DNA of 64,000 bases from Cercis canadensis (taxonomy: Eukaryota; Streptophyta; Magnoliopsida; Fabales; Fabaceae), in NCBI GenBank assembly GCA_003255065.1, contig QAOA01007732.1:1-64000 (forward strand), in the 5' to 3' direction. Both the position numbers and the translations under genes were made by a program. Shown piece by piece: positions 56,349-64,000 of this stretch (the stretch's first letter is position 1; each line of letters opens with the position of its first letter). The notes beneath the pieces were generated by a model. It ran no database searches and had not been told where the DNA came from. It worked only from the letters and a program-made list of their open reading frames with translations.

Positions 56349-58746
56349 TACCTTCAATTGGACTATTCTCTCCCAAAATTTAATTAAGAAACACATGCTT
56401 GATTGTTTTGTAACAACTTGTGTCAACTATAGTTTGCAGCCTAGAGTGAGTGACTGAGTGGGTAAAGAACAGTTGTTTACTGTAAATTTTCTTCCTTTAT
56501 TTTTTCCCATCTGTGTTTAATCTTTCTGATTTTAGAGTTAACTAATAGTTTTTACTTGTTAATATATCACTTTTTTACCTTAATCTTTTTTTTCCTTTCT
56601 CTTTTTTTGAGTGGAATAAAAATATATCAACTTCACAATGCTGTGCCTAAAGTTATTTGGTGAACTTCAGACAAAAAGGGGATGCTTTGTGGATACGCCA
56701 TTTCTTGCTATAACTAGGTTTAAAACGTAAAGTTGTCAACATTCACTTTGATTTACCGAATGGCTTTAATATAGCTTGCTTTTTAATAACAGGCCAACTA
56801 TTGTATTTCTGTTTGATTTTGTTGTCTCATACGTTAAAGAGTTGTGGTATTTTCAAACTTGGTGTATAAGGGTAAAAGTAAAGTGCGAATCACACATATT
56901 ATGACATAGTGCATGTATAGGGGACGCGTAGATTTACATGTACGTAAAATAAATTACTTAGTTGAAAAGGAGTCTTAATTCCTATAGCTGCTTTTAATTT
57001 TGTGAAACACTCATGCATGTAATGTAAATGTACCTTAAGAGTTATGACCTTGCCAATGAAGTTTGGTCTGCTTTGTGATCCTTCAAGTTCAAGGCTTCGG
57101 AATTTCCTTTTATCCGTTTCCTTTTATTTGTGTGTGCTTTTTCTCAATAACTCCAAATTAATTCCCAATGACAAGATTCTTCCTTGGAATGCAAGTCGTT
57201 TCTCCTCTATCATGGCCTTTTTTTTAGCTAATGAATTGACCTTTTTATTTTTATTTTTTTGGTCATCCAGCTTGTCTCGAATAGATAGATCCATGTGACA
57301 GCGTACATAACTGGGCTGCAAAGAATAAAATAAGGAAACATAATCGGGCCGCATAATGTTGGTGATTTTATTTTAACGTATGTAGTTAGGATTTCTGATA
57401 GATCACCAAAAAAGAAAAAGCTCTCTGATTGTCTGATTCATAAATATTTTTTTGGATAAGTTCACTGATACATACATAACCAGATTGTAGGCGAAACACC
57501 AAACGTAATTTAAAATTTCTTCCAGTTATCGACAAATGTTATATAACACTCTTTTGTAACCCAAAAAAATAAATTTAAGAGTAAATTTAACATTAAATGT
57601 TTGTACCAACAAGAAAACTCTTAGATGTGAATTTATCATTTGATGACACGTTAAAAAAAAATTATATAAATTACTTATAATTTTTATTTATTAAATAGAT
57701 AAATTTACTTAAGATCGCAAAGGTTGGCATAACACATCTATTTAAGTAAAATCTCCCATTTTTATGGGAGACTAATTTTTCTATAAATTTAATATGTTTT
57801 ATCAAAAAAATTATAATAAAAAATATTANAAAAAAATTATGATAAAAAATATTATTAAATTAATGTCAACATAATTTAATTAAAGTGTTTATCAAGAAAA
57901 AATTATGAAATTCATCATTTATAAATATTAAAAGTCCACCACCAATACATTAAACTAAATATTAAGCTTAATATGTTACACGGGCTGCAGCCACAAGGCG
58001 GCCCTTTGTGTTTGAGGTCTTCTTTGACTAATTAAAAATTTTCAAGGTGTTTCTGTACACAAAGTTATAACTTTTGTTTATTATTGCGATTAAGTATTGA
58101 CCTTGAAATAAAATAATCTCACCTCATTTTAAACTTTTGTGTACTAAAAAATAATAGTTGGAATAAATTTGACAAATTTTGTCAAGTATAATTACAGAAA
58201 GTCAACCTTCTATGATTGACTTTATTAATAAGTTAACATTTCATTACATTATAATTTTCTTTTTGTGGAAGTGGAAGTGCATAATGTAATTGTAACTCAC
58301 TCTTATAATTCAATTCTGACAAAAGAGGTTGCCATCGAGTAATAATATCACACAGATAATAAATTGACAACCACGGTTTGACATTCATAATTGAAAACAA
58401 CATGGATGCTCCTCCTGTCCGCACAGCACAGCATTGGCAACCTGCAAGGCTTCATATTCCAAATTTTAAACTAATCAGAGAAAAGAAAAGAAACTCCAAA
58501 TGGAGTAAACTAATTTAAATTTCATCCAACAGAAGGAAAGGGATTTTTTTTTACAAGCGAAGCCACATTATAAGACTTATTCAAGATTTCAAGACGAGAA
58601 AGCCAATTTTATGTTAAATTATACATCATATTAAGCTTGGCGTCGTGCACATCGCGGCTCCACCATTGACTATCATGTCTATTCCTTCAACTTGTTCACA
58701 TCAAATCTTAATCGACCTGTTCCATTATCCCATCCAACGGCGTAGA
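56349..58746. other. Intergenic region, no recognised gene
   Basis: AT-rich; only short chance frames. A single N at 57829 sits between two copies of a 25-bp AT-rich sequence. Confidence 0.6.
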
Positions 58747-59262
58747 TTAAATCTTGTTCAGTTTCTCAGCTTTGATCATGGGATTTGCCCGAGCTATTTC
58801 TTGTCGCCCCACTTTCTTAAAATCGAAGCTACACCCGTGTTTCTCCGGGTACCTGTGGACCCCGCAGAACGTGACACCGCACCTACACTTGAACCCGGTA
58901 AACCCGACCCGTTTACGGCACGTCGCGCATCGATTTGGCTGCGCTGTCGTTCTATCCGGTCCCACGGCCACGGATGCCGAGCTCGATGCATCTACTGCAA
59001 CCTCAGTCAATGTCAACGCCGGAGGAGGAGGTAGAGATTCGATGGGCGGCAACGGCGATGGCGTTGACGAAGGAGGAGAAGCAGGGAGAGAGAGCGCGGC
59101 TTCGATGGTGGATTTGGTAGAGGCTTCTTGTTGTTCTTTTAGACAGAAATCGCTGTAGCATTTGGAACAGAGGTTCATGGTGGCTGGGCTACCGAAGAAG
59201 CCGCAATTGTTGCCGCAGAGTCGGTGGCCTTCGGGGGCTTGGCATGGGTGCTCTTCTGCCAT
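58747..59262 (-). CDS. A20/AN1 zinc-finger stress-associated protein (SAP)
   Basis: This is an intact single-exon protein of 171 residues. Plant SAPs are induced by cold, salt, drought and wounding; the A20 finger binds ubiquitin and some members have E3 ligase activity. The A20 finger is at residues 13-36 (LCGNNCGFFGSPATMNLCSK with C16, C20, C32, C35). The middle is Pro/Ser-rich. The AN1 finger lies at residues 110-150 (RCATCRKRVGFTGFKCRCG, FCGVHRYPEKHGCSFDFK). It ends with the usual IARANPMIKAEKLNKI. Most plant SAP genes have an intron in the 5' UTR and none in the CDS. Here an acceptor (GACGCAG, next base 59270) and a donor (ATCAATCAG-GTACTG, about 59672) fit that plan. Confidence 0.95.
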   Translation of the reverse strand: MAEEHPCQAPEGHRLCGNNCGFFGSPATMNLCSKCYSDFCLKEQQEASTKSTIEAALSLPASPPSSTPSPLPPIESLPPPPALTLTEVAVDASSSASVAVGPDRTTAQPNRCATCRKRVGFTGFKCRCGVTFCGVHRYPEKHGCSFDFKKVGRQEIARANPMIKAEKLNKI

Positions 59263-59270
59263 ATCGTTCT

Positions 59271-59672
59271 CTGCGTCTGGATCTGCCTTTCGCTCTGTTC
59301 TTATGGATTTTCTCTTTAAAAAGAAAAAAATATTGAATTCTGCGAGGGATTGTGTAAATCTCGATCAAAGAACCCTTGATCTGCGGGAATTTATAAGAAA
59401 GAAAAAAAAAAAACGTGAGAATGCAAATTTATCGAGCCCGTTTGGATTCGAAGAAAATTCAATAATTCCAAAGCTGAGACAAGTGGTTTGGGAATTGAGA
59501 AATTGGAACCGAATAGTAAAAAGCAGGAAAATACAGATTGGAAAAGTAAGTCTGTTTTCTTTTTGTATCCACGTTAAACAAAGAAAAGCAGAAAATAGGG
59601 CAACGTAATTCTGGTTAAAGGGGGAAAGGAGAAGAGCAGAAAAAGGGTATTCGAGAAAAAGGAGGAAAAACA
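59271..59672 (-). other. Probable 5' UTR intron of the SAP gene
   Basis: Donor CAG-GTACTG on the minus strand near 59672 and acceptor GACGCAG just upstream of the start codon bracket about 400 bp. The acceptor lacks a strong pyrimidine tract, so its exact position is uncertain. Confidence 0.4.
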
Positions 59673-60017
59673 GTACCTGATTGATGATGGGAAGGGAGTG
59701 TCAATAATGGTGAGAAGCAGTTGGAGGAGGCGAAGGGGATAAGAATGGAAGGGAAAGAATCTTAACGGGGAAGAATTAGAAGAGTCATGTGAGAGAAAGA
59801 GGAAGAAACGGCGAAAGGGGACAAATCAGAATAATAATTTTCAAGTAAATAACATACTAATATAAATATGAAATTAATGATGAGAAAAATGAATGTAATA
59901 CAAAAAAGAATTGACAGGCTGGTGATAGTGGTGGAGGACTGAGGAGGCAGCCAATTTGGAAGTCCAGTCCAGTCCAGACTCCAGGGTATTAAAATAATTT
60001 TGATTTTGTACAATGAT

Positions 60018-60401
60018 AGAAAAGAGCACGGGAAATTCATGCATGATGGGCTGAGAATTGAGATTTTTATTCGGTTTCATTATAATATATGTTTTTGAGG
60101 AAAAAGGTGCCGACTAAGTGCCTAGTGGGTAGGCTAGCACCGTGCGTTATTGTGAACGCGTGGCTCTAATGGGGGCAAGGACGTGGGTGGCTATAGGATG
60201 GNAGAAAAGGGCACGGGAAATTCATGCATGATGGGCTGAGAATTGAGATTTTTATTCGGTTTCATTATAATATATGTTTTTGAGTTAAATAAGAAAGAGG
60301 AAAAAGGTGCCGACTAAGTGCCTAGTGGGTAGGCTAGCACCGTGCGTTATTGTGAACGCGTGGCTCTAATGGGGGCAAGGACGTGGGTGGCTATAGGATG
60401 G
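60018..60401 (+). repeat. Direct duplication of about 185-199 bp joined by an N
   Basis: 60018-60201 and 60203-60401 are almost identical (CACGGGAAATTCATGCATGA, GTGCCGACTAAGTGCC and so on). They differ by one base near the start and a 14-15-bp indel after TTTTTGAG. A single N at 60202 separates them. Confidence 0.85.
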
Positions 60402-61436
60402 ATGACAATGAAATGTGTGTGGTGCATTAATAGAGATTAGGAAGGTTAGGTGAGTAAGGTTATTGAAGATACATGATTGTTTTCTTGCTATGAAAACGAA
60501 AGAGAGTGCATTTGGAAACCGTGAATCCCACTTGGTGCAAAATGTTAATGGGCCCGCTACATTTAACTTCTGATTTCTATGGGCTCGACGGTGTGGGCTA
60601 AACTTGGTGCAACTTCCCATTCATACGTCATATCATGCACATGCCAATATATATTCAAGTACCAAAATCTTCAATTTGCGACACGAATTTCAAAATAACA
60701 GACTAAGAATCTCTCAACATTCATGAATTGTTGACGTCAGTGTGGGGCAACCTATAAAATTAATCGCTTTTTTTTTTTGTATAAAAAAAAATTGATATTC
60801 TCTCTTTAATATTATATTTTATTATAATAATTACTTTTTTTTTATATACTTTTAACTCGTAATATTAACTGTTTTGATGTTAAATATAAATAATTACTTT
60901 TTTTATTCTAAACAAAAAAAATCATGGGGTCAAGTATATTTTGGCAAATGCATTCCCGTACGTTATCATCCCCGTTAGTCTTAGTCATATCCGTCCACTA
61001 ATTGTGTGTTGTTGTTTACGTGAAGTTACAAACTAAAGAATGCCAAACTAGCTACCTAAAGTATCACTGCCGCAAAATTAGCAACCTAAAGCATGGACAA
61101 ACAGATAAGGATGTACATGCTTTGGTTTGGCTCAATTTTAAGTTCATATCAATTAAAAATTAAATTTTATTTAAAAATGTAATTGACTTAATAAATCTCA
61201 TAAGAAACTGAGGAATCCAAATATAAAAAAAAATGTTTGATATTAAGTGGTCGTTTTTTTAAAAAAAATTGAAAAATATTTTTCTTAGCTTAATTCTCAC
61301 ATTTGGATATTTTATTTCCCGAATGACATTAAAGAAGTCAAAACACATAATAAGTTGTAATAATTAATTCAAAATATTCAATATTTGGAAAATAGATAAA
61401 AGTAAATAAATGAATAAATACCATTCAATACAGAGA

Positions 61437-61782
61437 AAACGTGAGTCAGTTCCCGGTAGATATAGTGCTGACGATGAACCCCCGAGAGAAACAGACACAC
61501 CACCATTCAGAGATTGCAAGAATGGTGGTTGTCTAATCCAAAATGTACTGATTGTAACACCAAGTCCGACATAATTTATGGTTTTTACCCAAACTTTTGG
61601 ATTGTTCTAAAATACATCATATTTGTTGGCAAGAAACTTCTGTTACTAACTGTTTTATGTTTTCTCTGAGAGAGAGGGATTTTGTTCCTGCACCAGGTAC
61701 TGAGGATGGGAACCTGAATACAGAATACCAAGTACTTCATGATGAAAGTGCAGCATCTAGAAATGATTCTTTTTCTCCTTGA
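61437..61782 (+). pseudogene. Possible terminal gene fragment, unidentified
   Basis: One segment (about 61440-61560) reads RESVPGRYSADDEPPRETDT and PPFRDCKNGGC without a stop. A second (about 61696-61782), after a possible acceptor CTGCACCAG, reads GTEDGNLNTEYQVLHDESAA and SRNDSFSP before TGA. The composition is more protein-like than the surroundings, but I recognise no family and no start. It may be the tail of a lost gene or chance. Confidence 0.25.
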
Positions 61783-62419
61783 GGGAAACAACATTTTTTG
61801 TAACTGAACCACTGTCTTCAAGCAAAATCACAATAAACTTTTAAATCTTCATTATATGACTTAGAGACTTAGTGAATTAACTGAAAGTAAATTGAATATT
61901 AGACATGCGTCATTGGCTGAAATTGAAGGCTCAATGAGAATATTGTTGAGAGAAAGAAAATCATAATTGTTCAAACTCTTGAACGAGAATAATCTCACGT
62001 CTAATTGAATAAAGTGAAGATATTCGTGATATCAAAAAAAAAAAACCTACTGAATTAAGCATAAATTAAATATAGTTTGATCACCTCCTTTATGAGGAAT
62101 AAAGTTCGGTACTTTACTGCCAACAAGAGTGAATATTTTAACATGATCAAGAGCTCTGTTTTTTATTTTATTTTTCTTTTCCCTTGTGTGTGGGAGATTT
62201 TGTGGTTGTTTTAAGTAGAATTGTATCAACAAAGATTAAAAAAAAAGGATTGACAAATTAAATTTATATATGTAGTTTTTTTTCCCTTTAACATTAAAGA
62301 GAGAGATCATCACTTCAATAAAAAAGTTAGTTAACAATTTTTTTTTGATTTGACAAATAGTAATATTAATTTCAAATATTTATTTTAATTAAATAATTTT
62401 AGACATATATTTAATNGTG

Positions 62420-62565
62420 ATAAATATACTTAATTTTTATATTTTATTGAATATAAAATTAATTTATCTTATTTTCTCAAACATACTTAAAAATAATTAA
62501 TTTGTATATATGTCATTCATATATTAATTATTCCTATATAATATGACATATAACATAAATACCAA
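62420..62565 (+). repeat. AT-rich dispersed repeat, copy C
   Basis: Same family as 43020-43190 and 43461-43640, with the same order of blocks (TTAATTTTTATATTTTATT, CTTAAAAATAATTAATTTGT, ATGTCATTCATAT). Confidence 0.6.
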
Positions 62566-62893
62566 AAATATTTTAAAAACCTCCGTCAGTTTTTTTATGT
62601 TTTTTTGTCTCCAATTCCAAGACTCCAAGTGCCGTGAGCAAGGAAATATAAAAGAGAGCTTTTCTTTGTTGGGCTTCGGCTCCGTTACTGAACCGAAATA
62701 AAAAGCCCGATAAAGCCCATCAGTGTTAATTGAAACTTTGGGCCCATTATTGGAATTCAGGACCCATATTCCATATGGGCCAACCTCATAATTTTAGAAA
62801 AATCGGAAGGAAAACAGCTATAAAATGTTAACCCAGGCATAACCCCAACGATATTCAGAAAGCTGAGTTCTGTGTCTCAAACTGACAAGCTGC

Positions 62894-64000
62894 ATGGAGC
62901 CTCAAGCTCCCGCCATCACACCTGCTACTTCACAATCACAAGCTTCTGAAGGCCAACAATCTCAGCAATCTCAACCTCCGCAGCCACCATCTTCCTCATC
63001 AGCCCCTTCGGTCTCTGCTCCAGTCCATTCTTCCACAAACCCTAATCCAATTCAAGTTCAAATTCAAAATCAAAATCAAAGCCAAAACCCAAACTCAAAA
63101 CCCCCGACATCACTGCCCCATCAATCTTCACCAAGTCCTCCGCAACCTCGCCCTCCCACTGCATTTAATCGAACTTTGCCGCAGCAGCCACAGCAGCAGT
63201 CACATTATCCACACTTCTCGGCGCCTCTCTCTTCACTTCCCCCTACTTCTGCTTCCGCTTCTTCTGGGTCTTCGTTTACGTCTACTGCATCACCTTCAAT
63301 TTCTGGGGCACCGTCGCCAAGGGGTGGAATAGCAATCGGTGTTCCTGCGCACCACCAGAGCCCGTCTCTTCCGTTTTCTTCATCTTTCGGGCAGCATTTT
63401 GGTGGGTTGGGACGAACTGGAATCAATGTCCCGGAATCGGGTTCTGGTACTAACCCTGCTCAGGTAAGGGTGTGAGTTTCCTGTATTTTCAGGTTCTTGT
63501 TTGGTTATGAGAGAAAGGCACAAAACATGAGATGACGTGAGATCTTATTGTTATTATTTATTATTATTTAATGATTTGAAATTTTAACTTGGACTTAATA
63601 TTGAACACTTTATCTTTGTTCGACATTTTCTTTTAACTTTTTTTGAAGTGTTGGAACATCTGTAAGTTAATTCTTTCTGATTCAATTTGGTTGATATGCT
63701 CCTTCATTAGTCGCTCATAATATTTAGGTGAGGACCTCCGTGCAAGGAATCGGGATGTTAGGATCTCTCGGTTCAAGTTCTCAAATGCGGCCTGGTGGAA
63801 TACCTGCACATCAACAGAGACCCATCCAATCATCTCTTAGACCACCATCTTCCCCAAATAATCAATCTACTGGTTCACAAGTTAGTATTTGGGTTTACTT
63901 TGTTTCTCTCTTTCTCAAGTAGTTGTGGAGGTTCGTGTCTATTCCACTTCTAGAAATTCATAGTTTCTGCTTGACCTAGTCATAGCGCCAGTGCCAATTG
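62894..64000 (+). CDS. TAF12: TFIID subunit 12 (TAF12)-like, 5' part
   Basis: Two exons are inside the window: 62894-63463 (190 codons) and 63728-63880 (51 codons). A third must lie beyond the right edge. The protein begins [20 protein letters not shown] and is rich in Gln, Pro and Ser. Exon 2 holds [20 protein letters not shown] and [12 protein letters not shown], which resembles the low-complexity N-terminal part of plant TAF12/TAF12b. In the whole protein a C-terminal histone fold pairs with TAF4 in TFIID; that fold is not in this window, so the name rests on the N-terminal part. Splice sites are CAG-GTAAGG, TTTAG-GTG and CAA-GTTAGT, all phase 0. The ATG at 62894 is the first in the frame. 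Confidence 0.7.

Larger units (their letters stand above)
60402..62893. other. Intergenic region upstream of the TAF12-like gene
   Basis: Mostly AT-rich. A possible gene fragment lies at 61437-61782 and an AT-rich dispersed repeat at 62420-62565. The last 300 bp are presumably the promoter of the TAF12-like gene; no clear TATA box is seen. Confidence 0.5.

Noticed and set aside
57044..57298. Frame of 84 codons resembling a LINE zinc-binding region
   Set aside because: Only a few residues fit, and no continuation was found on either side.
58754..59158. Plus-strand frames opposite the SAP gene
   Set aside because: The sequence is GC-richer there, so long antisense frames arise; A20 and AN1 cysteines prove the minus strand.

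Overview
This window is nuclear DNA from a flowering plant, most likely a dicot; the species cannot be fixed from sequence alone. The evidence is AT-rich intergenic DNA, short GT-AG introns, single-copy genes with clear plant homologues, and much decayed transposon sequence. Seven single N bases are present, and several of them sit between near-identical direct repeats.

Positions 1-26400 are dominated by three related Mutator-like elements (MULEs). Copy 1 (1-5254) has its left end outside the window. Copy 2 (10918-17275) is nearly complete, with terminal inverted repeats (TIRs) of about 335-380 bp. Copy 3 (22184-26354) is 5'-truncated. Each carries a mudrA-type transposase gene reading rightwards. 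Each also carries, reading leftwards from the other end, a small gene for a GRF-type zinc finger with a coiled coil and a C-terminal hydrophobic segment. This convergent layout resembles maize MuDR (mudrA/mudrB), but the second gene is a GRF protein; it is the best candidate here for an under-described system. The outermost ends of copies 2 and 3 share a perfect, in-register 9-bp flanking repeat, so the two copies and the 4.9 kb between them may once have inserted as one unit. Between the MULEs lie a short conserved plant gene of unknown function (6781-7116, minus), a Yip1/YIPF5 family gene (9784-10533, minus) whose promoter side is occupied by MULE copy 2, a probable Helitron 3' end (17290) and a decayed LINE 3' part (19116-19950).

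Positions 27385-42700 hold an eight-exon CAAX prenyl protease 2 gene (FACE2/RCE1, plus), a LITTLE ZIPPER 3/4-type gene (minus) with its TATA box about 1.4 kb upstream, and a previously unmarked, broken mitochondrial acyl carrier protein gene (40191-42700, minus).

Positions 43837-56348 hold two purple acid phosphatase genes arranged head to head. Both have five exons with identical intron phases, as expected of an inverted local duplication. The roughly 6.8 kb between them contains a tRNA-type SINE with a 17-bp target duplication, two foldback (long inverted repeat) elements and some assembly-suspect duplications. Positions 58747-64000 hold an A20/AN1 stress-associated protein gene (minus) and the first two exons of a probable TAF12 gene (plus), which runs off the right edge.

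The host genes form no operon-like unit. They are ordinary dispersed plant genes for secretory traffic, prenyl-protein processing, meristem/leaf polarity control, phosphate scavenging, stress response and basal transcription.
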